A DNA stretch of 64,000 nt from Candidatus Levybacteria bacterium RIFCSPHIGHO2_01_FULL_36_15b (GCA_001782045.1 MFNK01000012.1:1-64000); one strand, 5' to 3'; positions 32,927 through 42,269 are shown, numbered from the stretch's first letter. Made by a program: numbers and translations. Notes: generated by a model from the sequence alone, not told the origin.

Positions 32927-33772
32927 TCACTTCTGATGTACTGGGCAGAAGTAGGTACCGCGGCCTGCTAAGAAATTCTTTTGAATTACTCCACCATCAT
33001 TTTTAGAACATTTTTCTCCTTGCCTACCATAAGCTAAACTATGATGTTGATATTCTCCTTCTTGTCCTAATACATTTACAAAGTTTAATTCCGATGCGCC
33101 TCCATATTTCATACTTTTTTCCATTACTTTTAGTATTGAATCGTAAAGAAGTTTAATTTCGGAAGGGGAAAGATCTTTTGCCCGTCTTTTTGGGTTAATT
33201 CCGGCCAAAAAAAGCGCATCATTTGCATAAATATTTCCTATTCCGCCTATTCTAGTTTGATCCATTAAGAGTGGTTTTATTATAGTTTGTCTACCCGAAA
33301 TTATCTTTTCAAACAACTCAAGTGTTAAATCTTTGAAAGGCTCTGGTCCCATGTTCTTAAAGAATGGCATTTTAAAAACATCTTCTGTTTTTACCACTCT
33401 TATCCATCCAAAACGTCTTTTATCGTTGTAGTAAAGAAAAGCTCCCTTATCTAGTTTGAAAATTACGTGTGTAAATTGATTTGGAATTTTATCCCCTACT
33501 TTTTTGGATATTATAAATTTTGAAGTTTTTTCGTCTCTGTAAATTAACTGCCCTGTAAGTTTTATGTGGATTGCCAAGGAATATTTATTTGATAAATCAA
33601 TAACCAAACCTTTTCCAAATCGGCGAACATCTTTAACTTTTGCTCCTATAATGTCTTTCGATTGTCCTTCAAAAAGCTTTGCAACTTTAACTTCAACATT
33701 TTCTATCTTGTGTCCGACAAGATATTTCTGGAGTCCTAATTTTACTGTTTCAACTTCTGGAAGTTCCGGCAT
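32927..33772 (-). CDS. mutM: formamidopyrimidine-DNA glycosylase
   Basis: 281 aa. N-terminal PELPEVETVK with the catalytic Pro/Glu, KPLLMDQTRIGGIGNIYANDAL (H2TH), and a C-terminal zinc-finger region QKNFLAGRGTYFCPVHQK. Base excision repair of oxidised purines. The finger deviates from CxxC/CxxC: the ligand candidates are C-S-K-N-D and CPVH, so a Cys and the last Cys are replaced. The stop is directly next to the end of the convergent gene. Confidence 0.94.
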   Translation of the reverse strand: MPELPEVETVKLGLQKYLVGHKIENVEVKVAKLFEGQSKDIIGAKVKDVRRFGKGLVIDLSNKYSLAIHIKLTGQLIYRDEKTSKFIISKKVGDKIPNQFTHVIFKLDKGAFLYYNDKRRFGWIRVVKTEDVFKMPFFKNMGPEPFKDLTLELFEKIISGRQTIIKPLLMDQTRIGGIGNIYANDALFLAGINPKRRAKDLSPSEIKLLYDSILKVMEKSMKYGGASELNFVNVLGQEGEYQHHSLAYGRQGEKCSKNDGGVIQKNFLAGRGTYFCPVHQK

Positions 33773-33819
33773 ATGTTAATAAACTATAGACTTTAAATAG
33801 CATCTCAAATCTTTTAGAT

Positions 33820-34938
33820 TTAATCTTTAATTTTTGATTTAACGAAGTTTTCTATTTCTTTCTTAAACCTTTCTTTACTAAATTTTTGTGCATGTTTTAT
33901 AATTTCGTTTTGATCAAATTCCAATGTTTCAAAAATATGTATTGCCTCTATTAAACCGGCTAGAGAATATTCATAAAAGAATACCCCCGTCTTTCCCTCA
34001 ACCACAGTTTCCTTGTAGCCTCCACCGTTAAACGCTATTACCGGCGTTCCGGCTAGCATGCTTTCAACCGGTGTTATTCCAAAATCTTCATCTTTTGCCA
34101 GAGCCAAAAATCCCTTTGCGCCTTTGTAAAGCTTTGAAAGTTCTTCGTCTGTTACTTGACCCAAGAATTGAACATTTTGTTTAGCTTTTGAGGCTAACTT
34201 ATCGTATTCAAAATAATAACCCGCAGGTGCTCCTGCAATTTTTAGCTTAAATCCCATTTTACTTGCCGCTTCAACTGCCAAATCAAGTCCTTTTGCGCCA
34301 ACAATTCTGGAAACTATAAAATAATAATCCTTACGGGATTTACTATTTACCATCGACGATTTACCAACAGGAAGTGACACTGGAGGATAAATTACTGTTG
34401 AATCTCTTCTGTAGAATTTTTGAATCCTTGATTGCACCTCTTTGGAATTTGCAATAAAAAAATTTACTTTTTGAGCTCTTTTAAAGTCATAAAGTCTTAA
34501 AAAATGTCCAACAATTGCAGCATATGCCCTAACTATTGCGAATTTTTGAAAATTAACAGAGGTGGTATATCCATAAAGCCATCGCGGAGGCGTATGGCAA
34601 TAACAAATCTCTATAAATTTTGAATTTGAGCGCTTGAATCCTTTTGTAATAAACCAACTGGCAGAACTTATCACAACGTCAAAATCTTTAAAGTTAAAGC
34701 TTCCCCAAATAAACGGCGTTAAAAAACGTAAAGGTGAAGCTAATTTTCCCGCAAAAGGAAGTAAATTGAACCAGGAAGAGACTATTTTTTTATTTTTGAA
34801 ATGGGAATAAGCACTCGAGTTTTTATCAACAAAGGCTGTATAAATTGCAGCATCAGGATAAATTTCGCAAAGCGCTTCTAGTACTCTTTCCGCACCTCCA
34901 AATTCCTTAATATAATCATGAACTATCGCAGCTTTCAT
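33820..34938 (-). CDS. glycosyltransferase family 4 (WbaZ-like)
   Basis: 372 aa. GT-B fold: MKAAIVHDYIKEFGGAERV at the N-terminus, HTPPRWLYGY, YFIVSRIVGAKGLDLAVEAA, and the C-terminal DEDFGITPVESMLAGTPVIA with the donor-binding Glu. Probably adds a sugar to a cell-surface polysaccharide or lipid-linked precursor. Its start codon overlaps the end of an inverted-repeat element (34939-35004), which therefore forms its 5' leader. No Shine-Dalgarno is at a normal distance. Confidence 0.9.
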   Translation of the reverse strand: MKAAIVHDYIKEFGGAERVLEALCEIYPDAAIYTAFVDKNSSAYSHFKNKKIVSSWFNLLPFAGKLASPLRFLTPFIWGSFNFKDFDVVISSASWFITKGFKRSNSKFIEICYCHTPPRWLYGYTTSVNFQKFAIVRAYAAIVGHFLRLYDFKRAQKVNFFIANSKEVQSRIQKFYRRDSTVIYPPVSLPVGKSSMVNSKSRKDYYFIVSRIVGAKGLDLAVEAASKMGFKLKIAGAPAGYYFEYDKLASKAKQNVQFLGQVTDEELSKLYKGAKGFLALAKDEDFGITPVESMLAGTPVIAFNGGGYKETVVEGKTGVFFYEYSLAGLIEAIHIFETLEFDQNEIIKHAQKFSKERFKKEIENFVKSKIKD

Positions 34939-35004
34939 CCCGTTAGAAATAAACCGCTCCTTGGACGGTTGTTTTTATTCTTGAATAAAAAATTTCTAAC
35001 GGGA
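34939..35004. mobile_element. MITE-like inverted-repeat element between two genes
   Basis: Perfect inverted ends: ATCCCGTTAGAAAT at 34937-34950 and its reverse complement at 34992-35005. TCAT is present on both sides (34935-34938, 35005-35008), like a target duplication. It fills the whole gap between the stop of the exonuclease gene and the start codon of the glycosyltransferase gene. Same family as 7009-7070. Confidence 0.65.
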
Positions 35005-35940
35005 TCATAAAAGTTCTAGTTGATTTTCCTCTTTCTTTTTCAATACAGAAGGTTTAAATTCTTCTTTTATCTCTGTTATCTCATCTGCCTTTTCCAAATT
35101 AAACCTTTGTATTAAACTATTAAATTTAAGCATCTTAAAGTTTTCTAAAATGCCTTTTTCATTTATATCTGCAGCCTTACATTCCGTATTTTTATATTTA
35201 ATTGGCGAGTTTACATCTATTGTTGCCAGTTTTTTTGCCAAGGCAGCCTGCTCTGCATCCGTTGCTAGTTTTTCAGATACTTTTGGAGCAATTTCACCCA
35301 GGTTATTATAAAGATTTTCAAGATTTTGAAATCTACTAATTAAATCGCTTGCTGTTTTTGGCCCGATTCCCATAACCCCGGGGTAATTATCCGAAGCATC
35401 CCCCACCAAAGCTTTGTAATCGGGGATTTGCTCGGGCTGTAATCCGTATTTTTCAACCACTGCTGCCTTGTCGAACAAAATCATTTTAGTAACACCGGTT
35501 ATTGGAGCTATCATTCTTACATGTCCATTAACCAGCTGCAGTAAGTCTCTATCGCCGGAAAGTATTATGACCTCTTCTTTTGCCTGATTTGAAATAGTTC
35601 CTATCAAATCGTCTGCTTCAAAACCATCTACTTCGAATATTTTAAATTTAGACTGCAGAAGAATATCGTGAATCAAGACAAATTGAGAAGAAAGTTCATC
35701 TTCCATCTTTGGTCTTTGTGCCTGATAGCCTACGTACATTTGTTTTCTAAAGGTCGGGGCTTCTCTATCAAAACAAACAACAATATATGTAGGTTTTAAA
35801 TCGTTTATAACTTTTAAAACCATTGCAAAGAAACCGTAAACAGCATTTGTAGGTTTTCCTTTATGGGAATGAAGCGGAGGTAGAGCGTGATAAGCCCTGT
35901 GAACTATGGCATTTCCATCTATTAAAAGAAGCTTTTCCAT
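35005..35940 (-). CDS. 5'-3' exonuclease / flap endonuclease (Pol I N-terminal domain type)
   Basis: 311 aa. PIN-like metal site DGNAIVHRAYH, FDREAPTFRKQMY, EADDLIGT and SGDRDLLQLV, then the H3TH DNA-binding motif VGDASDNYPGVMGIGPKTAS. It corresponds to the 5' nuclease domain of DNA polymerase I without the polymerase part, so it is a stand-alone flap nuclease for Okazaki fragment and repair work. TATAAT ends 7 nt before the ATG. Confidence 0.92.
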   Translation of the reverse strand: MEKLLLIDGNAIVHRAYHALPPLHSHKGKPTNAVYGFFAMVLKVINDLKPTYIVVCFDREAPTFRKQMYVGYQAQRPKMEDELSSQFVLIHDILLQSKFKIFEVDGFEADDLIGTISNQAKEEVIILSGDRDLLQLVNGHVRMIAPITGVTKMILFDKAAVVEKYGLQPEQIPDYKALVGDASDNYPGVMGIGPKTASDLISRFQNLENLYNNLGEIAPKVSEKLATDAEQAALAKKLATIDVNSPIKYKNTECKAADINEKGILENFKMLKFNSLIQRFNLEKADEITEIKEEFKPSVLKKKEENQLELL

Positions 35941-35962
35941 ATCCGCAATTATATCAGGTGGG

Positions 35963-36553
35963 CTACTTTTCAGAAAGCTTGAGGTAAACGTTGGCTTGAG
36001 CTAGTGAAGTTAACGGAACGGTTACTAATAACCCGACTATCAAAAGAAAGAAACCAAAAATATTTAAAAGCATGCTTACGATTCCAAATCCCAGAAGCGT
36101 AAAAAAGTTGTTTTTAGTTAGTTTCCAGCTCCCTTTTATAGCCTCTATTGGGCCCAATTGTTTTTCAACTATTAAAAACCCAACGAATTGAAGCCTAACG
36201 GCAAATACAATACCTGGAATAATAAGGGCCAGGAATCCTAAAAATATTACAACTCCAGAAAGAAAATTTCCAATTATTAATTTTAAAACTGATTTATAGT
36301 CTTTTAGTCGAGAAGATATTGTTGTTTTCCTTTTGTTAAAAGCGCTTACTGTAAAAGTGACTATTGCAACCTGTACTAATGCTCCAAAAATCCAAGATTC
36401 AATATTTGAAATAATTGAGCCTAGCTGCGAAGATATTGCTAAATTTAAAATCGAAATTACGCCGATTAAAAGAAAAAATCCTATTATATTTTTAGGATTT
36501 TTTTTAAGAGTTTTCCAGGAAGTAGTTATTACTTGTTCTATAGAGAAGTCCAT
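35963..36553 (-). CDS. integral membrane protein (DUF975/GDPD-membrane-domain-like)
   Basis: 196 aa. About five membrane helices with the typical FLALIIPGIVFAVRLQFVGF then EKQLGPIEAIKGSWKLTKNN motif seen in DUF975/UPF0259-like proteins. Biochemical role unknown. TTGACA-17-AATAAT ends 6 nt before the ATG (leaderless). Confidence 0.8.
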   Translation of the reverse strand: MDFSIEQVITTSWKTLKKNPKNIIGFFLLIGVISILNLAISSQLGSIISNIESWIFGALVQVAIVTFTVSAFNKRKTTISSRLKDYKSVLKLIIGNFLSGVVIFLGFLALIIPGIVFAVRLQFVGFLIVEKQLGPIEAIKGSWKLTKNNFFTLLGFGIVSMLLNIFGFFLLIVGLLVTVPLTSLAQANVYLKLSEK

Positions 36554-36596
36554 AATTTTATTATTTGTCTAAATTTTTATTCTGTCAATGGGCAAC

Positions 36597-38456
36597 TTAA
36601 GCCTTAACAGTAGCGTATGCTGCTTTTTTGGGGCCGATTAATTTTTCAAACTCTTCAGATTCAATCGTTTCCTTTTTTAGAAGCTCTTCTGCCAGAACAT
36701 CCAGCTTGTTTCTTAATTTCTTGAGTACTTGATTTGCTTTTATATATGCTTCGTCTGTAATTTTTTTAACTTGCGAGTCGATTCTTGCAGCCATATCGGG
36801 CGAAATATTAGGGCTTTCGTAGGGCATCCTTTTGGCTTCCCCGTCTAAATTTATTGGGCCAAGTTCGCTCATTCCATATTCAACAACCATTGTTCGGGCA
36901 ACTTGAGTTGCTTTTGCAATATCATCAGATGCTCCTGTTGTTAATTCTTTAAATACCAAGTTTTCAGCCGCTCTTCCTCCAAGCATTACCGCAATTTCTT
37001 CCATTAAATGAGTTTTTGTTTCATGAACTCTATCTATTGGCTCCATCATTGTGTGACCCAAACTCATTCCTCTTGATACTATAGAAATTCTATGAATCGG
37101 GTCCATGTTTGGCATAAACCATGAAACTAAAGCATGCCCGGCTTCGTGATATGCTGTCATTTTTCTATCCATGTCTGATTGAAGTCTTTTCTTTTCAGGT
37201 CCTAATTTTACTTTGGTTGCTGCTTCTTCCAAATCCTGCATATCAATCTGTTTTTTAGCAAGTCTTGCTGCTAAAATTGCAGACTCGTTTAACATATTTT
37301 CCAAATCAGCTCCTGAGAATCCAACTGTTCTTCTTGCAATTCGACTCCAGTTAACATTTTTCTCGAAAGGTTTTCCCCGTGCATGGATTTTAAGAATTTC
37401 CTGCCTACCATTAACGTCCGGCAGTTCAAGCATTACGGTTCTATCAAATCTTCCGGGACGGACTAGTGCCGGGTCTAAAACATCGGGTCTGTTTGTTGCT
37501 GCCATAACAACTAGCTGCTCATTTGGCGTAAAACCGTCCATTTCAACTAGAATTTGGTTAAGCGTCTGCTCTCGCTCGTCATGTCCGCCCATAAAACCTG
37601 CGCCGCGTTGTCTTCCAATAGCATCAATTTCATCTATAAAAATAATTGCGGGCTGTGCTTTTTTTGCGTTATTAAACAAATCCCGAACGCGAGAAGCTCC
37701 AACTCCAACTAGCATTTCCATAAATTCACTTCCCGCCATAGAGAAAAAAGCAACTTCCGCCTCTCCCGCTGTTGCTCTTGCAAGGAGTGTCTTACCTGTT
37801 CCCGCAGGGCCAATCATCAACACGCCTTTTGGAGTTCTTGCTCCCATTGCCTTGTATTTGCCCGGATTTTTAAGAAAATCTACAACTTCTGTTAATTCCT
37901 GCTTTGCTTCATCTACTCCAGCCACATCTTTAAAACTGACTTTTGGAGTATCTTTGCTGTAAAGCTTTGCAGATGATTTTCCGAAAGAGAAAATGCTCTC
38001 CTGAGCTCCTCTTGCCTGCCTGAATATAAACCAGAAAAAAGCGACCATTAAAATAATTGGAAGAATTCCTGTTAAAATGCTTATCCAATTATTAAGTGTC
38101 GTTTCATCTTTTACAGCCACTTTTGTTTTTCCTAAATCAACTCCTGCGTCTTTAAAAAGCTGATAAACGCTGGCGTTTGTTTCTTTAAAACTCTCTACTG
38201 TTTGATTTTTTTCTTTAGCAACTATTTTATTGGGATAAACCTCAATTGAGCTTACTTTTCCTCCCTTTACGTCAGAAATTATTGTTGAAAGGGGAACTGT
38301 TTTAGATTGCTCAGTTGTTCCACTTCCTGTTGGCTGGGTTATTCCAAAAAATAAAAATGCAGTAAAAGCAATTAGAAAAACATAAATGATTATATTTTTC
38401 CATGACCATTTCATTTTAAAGTTTTTAAATTTTTTCGGTCTTTTTAGCCTTGCCAT
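36597..38456 (-). CDS. ftsH: ATP-dependent zinc metalloprotease FtsH
   Basis: 619 aa. Two N-terminal membrane helices (residues ~20-42 and ~125-147) frame an outside domain. The AAA module follows with Walker A GPAGTGKTLLARA, Walker B AIIFIDEIDAIG and the SRH region RPDVLDPALVRPGRFDR, then the protease with HEAGHALVSW and downstream Asp. Degrades membrane and short-lived cytosolic proteins. Its TATAAT box is 11 nt from the ATG, so the leader is only a few bases long. Confidence 0.97.
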   Translation of the reverse strand: MARLKRPKKFKNFKMKWSWKNIIIYVFLIAFTAFLFFGITQPTGSGTTEQSKTVPLSTIISDVKGGKVSSIEVYPNKIVAKEKNQTVESFKETNASVYQLFKDAGVDLGKTKVAVKDETTLNNWISILTGILPIILMVAFFWFIFRQARGAQESIFSFGKSSAKLYSKDTPKVSFKDVAGVDEAKQELTEVVDFLKNPGKYKAMGARTPKGVLMIGPAGTGKTLLARATAGEAEVAFFSMAGSEFMEMLVGVGASRVRDLFNNAKKAQPAIIFIDEIDAIGRQRGAGFMGGHDEREQTLNQILVEMDGFTPNEQLVVMAATNRPDVLDPALVRPGRFDRTVMLELPDVNGRQEILKIHARGKPFEKNVNWSRIARRTVGFSGADLENMLNESAILAARLAKKQIDMQDLEEAATKVKLGPEKKRLQSDMDRKMTAYHEAGHALVSWFMPNMDPIHRISIVSRGMSLGHTMMEPIDRVHETKTHLMEEIAVMLGGRAAENLVFKELTTGASDDIAKATQVARTMVVEYGMSELGPINLDGEAKRMPYESPNISPDMAARIDSQVKKITDEAYIKANQVLKKLRNKLDVLAEELLKKETIESEEFEKLIGPKKAAYATVKA

Positions 38457-38499
38457 AAGTAGGCCAAATTATAACACAGCTTGAACTTGAATAAAAGAC

Positions 38500-39489
38500 T
38501 TATACGAGGCTTAGGCTTTCTTTTACTTGGTTGAGTGTTTCCCCAGCAATTCTTCTTGTCTTCTCTGCACCCTCTTTTAAAATTGCATCTAAATCTTGCG
38601 CTTTAAATTCTAATCTTTTCTTTCTTATTGGCTCAAGTAATGAATTAAGAACTTCTACCAAAAACTTTTTAACTTCAACATCTCCGACTTCACCTTTTTG
38701 GTATCTAGTTTTAAAGTCTTCCACTTTTTTTAAATCGGCCTCGCTTGCAAAAGTATCAAGATAAACAAAAACGGGATTTCCATCTACAGTCCCAGGGTCG
38801 TTGGCATGAATTCTTTTTGGGTCGGTATACATTCCCATTACTTTTTTTTCTACTTCTTCTTTTGAATCAGATAAATAAATAGTGTTATTTAGGCTTTTTC
38901 CCATTTTTGGATTTCCGTCTGTTCCCACAAGCTTTCCTACTCTTCCAATCAAGGCTTTGGGTTCTGGGAATAATTCGCTTTTTGCAAATTTATTTATAAC
39001 TCTTGCGATTTCTCTTGTCTGCTCTAAATGCGCTTCTTGATCTTTTCCAACAGGCACAAGCTCTGCTTTTACGCACAAAATGTCAGCTGCCTGATAAATT
39101 GGATAGTTAATAAAACCTAAGGAGAATAAATCACCTAAGCCTTTAGAAGCAATTTCATCTTTAATTGTGGGGTTTCTTAGGGCTCTATTATGCGAAACAT
39201 ACATACTAAAAATAGATGCTAGTTCGTAAATTTCAGCAACGTCTGATTCTTTAAAGAAAGTAACTTTTTTAGGATCAAGTCCAATAGATAAATTGTCTAA
39301 AAGAACTTCTTTTGTATATTCTTTAATTTTTTCAGGAACCTCGGAAAGTGTGGTTAAGGCATGCGTGTCTGCCAATATAATAAAAACTTCATATTCGTTT
39401 TGAAGTTTTACGCGGTTTTCCAATGTTCCTACAAAATGACCCAAATGAAGCCTTCCTGTAGGAGTATCGCCTGTTAAAATCCTTTTCAT
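38500..39489 (-). CDS. trpS: tryptophanyl-tRNA synthetase
   Basis: 329 aa. HIGH-like motif TGRLHLGHFVGTLENRV, KMSKS-like motif PKMGKSLNNTIYLSD, and the Trp-binding region IYQAADILCVKAELVPVGKD with QEAHLEQTREIAR. Class I synthetase of normal length. TATAAT ends 6 nt before the ATG. Confidence 0.96.
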   Translation of the reverse strand: MKRILTGDTPTGRLHLGHFVGTLENRVKLQNEYEVFIILADTHALTTLSEVPEKIKEYTKEVLLDNLSIGLDPKKVTFFKESDVAEIYELASIFSMYVSHNRALRNPTIKDEIASKGLGDLFSLGFINYPIYQAADILCVKAELVPVGKDQEAHLEQTREIARVINKFAKSELFPEPKALIGRVGKLVGTDGNPKMGKSLNNTIYLSDSKEEVEKKVMGMYTDPKRIHANDPGTVDGNPVFVYLDTFASEADLKKVEDFKTRYQKGEVGDVEVKKFLVEVLNSLLEPIRKKRLEFKAQDLDAILKEGAEKTRRIAGETLNQVKESLSLV

Positions 39490-39503
39490 GACTTAATTAT
39501 ACA

Positions 39504-40703
39504 TTAAAGCCATAATTTTTTGAGGTTTGGAAAATTATTGTTGAGAATTGATTCGCGGATTTGACGGGTAAGATTTAGTAAAAAATGTACATTGTGTAGG
39601 CTCAATAAGTTATAAGAAAGCAGTTCACGAGAGCGGAATAAATGATGGATATATGCTCTACTAAAGTTTTGGCACGAATAACAGTTGCAGTTTGAATCAA
39701 GTGGTTTTGAATCTTTCCGGTATTGCGGCTTATCAATGTCTGTTCTAAATCTGTTTTTCATGCTACCTTGTGGTGGTGAAATAAAAAAGAAACCTGTTCG
39801 TCCAATTCTTGTTGGAATTACGCAGTCAAAAGTATCAACTCCACGCTCTATAATTTCAAAAATATCATCTATCTCCCCAATTCCTAGAAGATGTCTGGGT
39901 TTTTCTTCGCTTGTATTTTTAACTGTCCAGTCAATTACGTCATAGAGATTTTTCTTTGATAGATGTGCCCCACCTAACGCAATTGCGTCGAAATTTTTGT
40001 CTACAAATTTTGCGCTTTCAGTCCTCAATTCTTTGAATTGTCCACCATGAGTTACTCCATATAAAAGTTGCGATTTGTTCTTTTGAGACGCTTTTGAGCG
40101 CAATTCCCAACGATTTGTGAGCTCCAAGCTCTTCTTTGTTTTCTCGTGATCATATTTTGGAGATTCCAAATCATCAAAGCTAACTATTAAATCCGCTCCT
40201 AATTTTTCCTGAATTTCAATTGAGGACTCAGGTGTCAATTTATGAGTTGAGCCGTCTATGTGAGACTGAAATGTCACTCCTTCTTCCGTAATTCGGTTTA
40301 ACCGTCCTGAGCCTGTCGAAGGATTGTTTTCGTCTGTTATAACATTGTTATAACGTATCTCATTTCTTAGAAACTTTACTCCCCCGCCTTCTTTGCCAAC
40401 TCCAAGTGAAAACACCTGAAATCCTCCGGAATCTGTCATAGTAGGGCTATTCCAGCTCATCCATTTAGAAAGTCCCCCCATTTTTTTTATCAGGTTTTCT
40501 CCCGGCCGAAGATGTAAGTGATAAGTATTTGCCAAAACAATTTGTGCTCCGGCTTCTTTTAAATCCTTTGGCGAGATTGCTTTCACGCTTCCTTGTGTTC
40601 CAACAGGCACAAAAGCAGGCGTTTCAATGTCTCCGTGGGGAGTTTTTATAATCCCGGCCCTAGCGGCTTTGCTTTTCTTGATAATTTTGAAAGTGGGTTT
40701 CAT
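39504..40703 (-). CDS. tgt: queuine/preQ1 tRNA-ribosyltransferase
   Basis: 399 aa. TIM-barrel enzyme with GTQGSVKAISPKDL, catalytic Asp in MTDSGGFQVFSLG and GVDTFDCVIPTRIGRTG, and a C-terminal zinc site CNCYSCQNF...H. Exchanges G34 for a 7-deazaguanine in GUN-anticodon tRNAs. An in-frame repeat (40304-40324) adds NPSTGSGR, in a loop after residue ~130. The start overlaps the stop of murD. Confidence 0.95.
   Translation of the reverse strand: MKPTFKIIKKSKAARAGIIKTPHGDIETPAFVPVGTQGSVKAISPKDLKEAGAQIVLANTYHLHLRPGENLIKKMGGLSKWMSWNSPTMTDSGGFQVFSLGVGKEGGGVKFLRNEIRYNNVITDENNPSTGSGRLNRITEEGVTFQSHIDGSTHKLTPESSIEIQEKLGADLIVSFDDLESPKYDHEKTKKSLELTNRWELRSKASQKNKSQLLYGVTHGGQFKELRTESAKFVDKNFDAIALGGAHLSKKNLYDVIDWTVKNTSEEKPRHLLGIGEIDDIFEIIERGVDTFDCVIPTRIGRTGFFFISPPQGSMKNRFRTDIDKPQYRKDSKPLDSNCNCYSCQNFSRAYIHHLFRSRELLSYNLLSLHNVHFLLNLTRQIRESILNNNFPNLKKLWL
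40304..40324. repeat. CTGAGC-GTCGAAG repeat inside tgt
   Basis: TCCTGAGCCTGTCGAAGGAT, translated as part of NPSTGSGR on the minus strand; the same element at 57719-57738 gives DPSTSSGQ in PGK. Confidence 0.72.
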
Positions 40704-42016
40704 TTTTTGAGGGCATTTACTTCTTTTCTAAACTGTTCGCCTCTGTCTTTATAGTTCTTAAACATATCATAACTTTTGCACGCCGGGGACAAAAGAACAA
40801 TGTCGCCGCTTTTTGCAATTTTCGAAGCTGCTAAAACTATTTTTTCCATACTATCTGCCCCTTCAACGAGAATTAGATTTGATTTTTGATATTTGATTTT
40901 TGATTTAATTTTCGGCCAATCTCTTCCGATCCCTATAATTGCTTTTATAGTTTCGTTCTTTGAAATTATACCTCCGAGTTCTATGAAGTCGCTCCCCTCG
41001 CTTAAACCACCCAAAATAAGAATTTTAGGCTGGTTAAAAGCCGCAATCGCAGCCATTGCGCTCTCGGGATTTGTAGCAATCGAATCGTCATAATATTTAA
41101 CTCCACCAACTTCTATAACAAGCTCAAGTCTATGCGGAAGTCCTTTAAAATCGTGGATCGCAGCTTTCATTACCTCGATTGAGACACCAGATAAATATGC
41201 TGCTACAGAAGCTGCTGCTATGTTTTCAAAATTGTGAGCTCCGGGAATAATAATATCTTTTGTATCGATTACTTTCCTATCGTTTCCAGCAATTCTCAGC
41301 CATATTGCTTCATCTTTAACAAAAGCGCCTTCATCTACATCCCTTTCACGCGAGAAAAAATAGATTTTTCCATCTGTGTGAATATCCGATTCACTGCTTG
41401 CAGGATAGTCTCTATTTATAATTGCAAAATCAGAAGAATTTTGAAAACGTATCAAATTTCTTTTTGCATCAATATATTCGTCTAAATCTTTATGGAAATT
41501 TTTCTGCCACTTAGAAGGTATAAGATGTTCTGATGTAACCATTAACATTACTGCAATATGGGGGCTTTTATGTAAGTCTTGCAACTGAAAACTGGAAAGT
41601 TCTAACACCACAATTGATGAACTGTTTAGTTGTTCAATAAAGTCCAATGGGGGCTTTCCGATATTGCCGCCTAAATACACATCTTTTCCACTTTTTTTCA
41701 ACATTTCCTGTATTAGTGAGGATGTCGTTCCCTTTCCTTTTGTTCCGGTTACTCCAATAATGGGACACGGACATAAATCGAAAAAGAGTTTTGTTTGGGA
41801 TGTTACTTTTTCCTGAGGAACATTTTTTAGAAGTTCTAATTTAATTCCCGGACTTCTAACAACTAGATCATATTTCTCTAAGTTATCTAAATAATTACTC
41901 CCCTGTTTTTGATCAAGTATTGTAACTTCTGCATCTTGTTTTTCAAGAAACTTTGCGCTCGATAATCCCTCTATTCCCTCTCCGATTACGGCGATTTTTT
42001 TATTCTTAAAATTCAT
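40700..42016 (-). CDS. murD: UDP-N-acetylmuramoylalanine--D-glutamate ligase
   Basis: 438 aa from MNFKNKKIAVIG. ATP-binding GVTGTKGKGTTSSLIQE, central domain with FKGLPHRLELV, YDDSIATNPESAMAAI and C-terminal LSPACKSYDMFKNYKDRG. Adds D-Glu in peptidoglycan precursor synthesis. TATAAT ends 8 nt before this ATG; an upstream TTG reading is rejected for that reason. An AT-rich TTTGATTTTTGA array (40868-40912) encodes KSKIKYQKSN in frame. Confidence 0.95.
   Translation of the reverse strand: MNFKNKKIAVIGEGIEGLSSAKFLEKQDAEVTILDQKQGSNYLDNLEKYDLVVRSPGIKLELLKNVPQEKVTSQTKLFFDLCPCPIIGVTGTKGKGTTSSLIQEMLKKSGKDVYLGGNIGKPPLDFIEQLNSSSIVVLELSSFQLQDLHKSPHIAVMLMVTSEHLIPSKWQKNFHKDLDEYIDAKRNLIRFQNSSDFAIINRDYPASSESDIHTDGKIYFFSRERDVDEGAFVKDEAIWLRIAGNDRKVIDTKDIIIPGAHNFENIAAASVAAYLSGVSIEVMKAAIHDFKGLPHRLELVIEVGGVKYYDDSIATNPESAMAAIAAFNQPKILILGGLSEGSDFIELGGIISKNETIKAIIGIGRDWPKIKSKIKYQKSNLILVEGADSMEKIVLAASKIAKSGDIVLLSPACKSYDMFKNYKDRGEQFRKEVNALKK
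40868..40912. repeat. TTTGATTTTTGA micro-repeat inside murD
   Basis: Head-to-tail TTTGAT(T)TTTGAT units in the coding sequence, translated as IKSKIKYQKSNL. Similar in style to the heptamer arrays in the ligase, fic and endoQ genes. Confidence 0.6.
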
Positions 42017-42065
42017 GTAGGCCAATTATACTAAAAAGCTCACTTCCAAAGAAGCGAGCGATTTG

Positions 42066-42134
42066 TTGCGGGGCTAGGAGTTGCGCCTAGCCTGTGAGAT
42101 TATGAGCCTCACGTGCACTGTACACTACCCCGCA
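42066..42134 (-). tRNA. tRNA-Met (CAT), unusual D and T loops; probably initiator
   Basis: 69 nt cloverleaf: acceptor TGCGGGG/CCCCGCA with discriminator A, anticodon stem TGAGG/TCTCA with loop CTCATAA, T arm CTAGG-CGCAACT-CCTAG. The acceptor resembles bacterial initiator tRNA (CGCGGGG/CCCCGCA), but pair 1:72 is U:A instead of C:A. The D arm is very short (GTG-TACAGTG-CAC, no GG) and the T loop lacks TTC. The anticodon stem lacks the three G:C pairs of initiators, so initiator status is tentative. Confidence 0.72.
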
Positions 42135-42195
42135 CGTGCGTAATATTATAACAGAAATTTGCCTCAATTAGAAGATAATGTTAAAATATCTCAGC

Positions 42196-42269
42196 GCCAG
42201 GGTAGCTCAGTCGGTTAGAGCACAGGATTCATATCCCTGAGGTCGTGGGTTCGATCCCCACCCCTGGTA
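42196..42269 (+). tRNA. tRNA with CAT anticodon (elongator Met or lysidine-type Ile)
   Basis: Cloverleaf: acceptor GCCAGGG/CCCTGGT (G1:U72 wobble), D arm GCTC-AGTCGGTTA-GAGC, anticodon stem CAGGA/CCCTG with loop TTCATAT and an A:C mismatch at 31:39, T arm GTGGG-TTCGATC-CCCAC, discriminator A. Elongator Met is more likely, because AUA can be read by the tRNA-Ile(TAT) at 46226. Confidence 0.9.

Noticed and set aside
37213..37962. 249-codon plus-strand frame
   Set aside because: Antisense shadow of ftsH; no promoter, Ser/Thr-rich nonsense translation.
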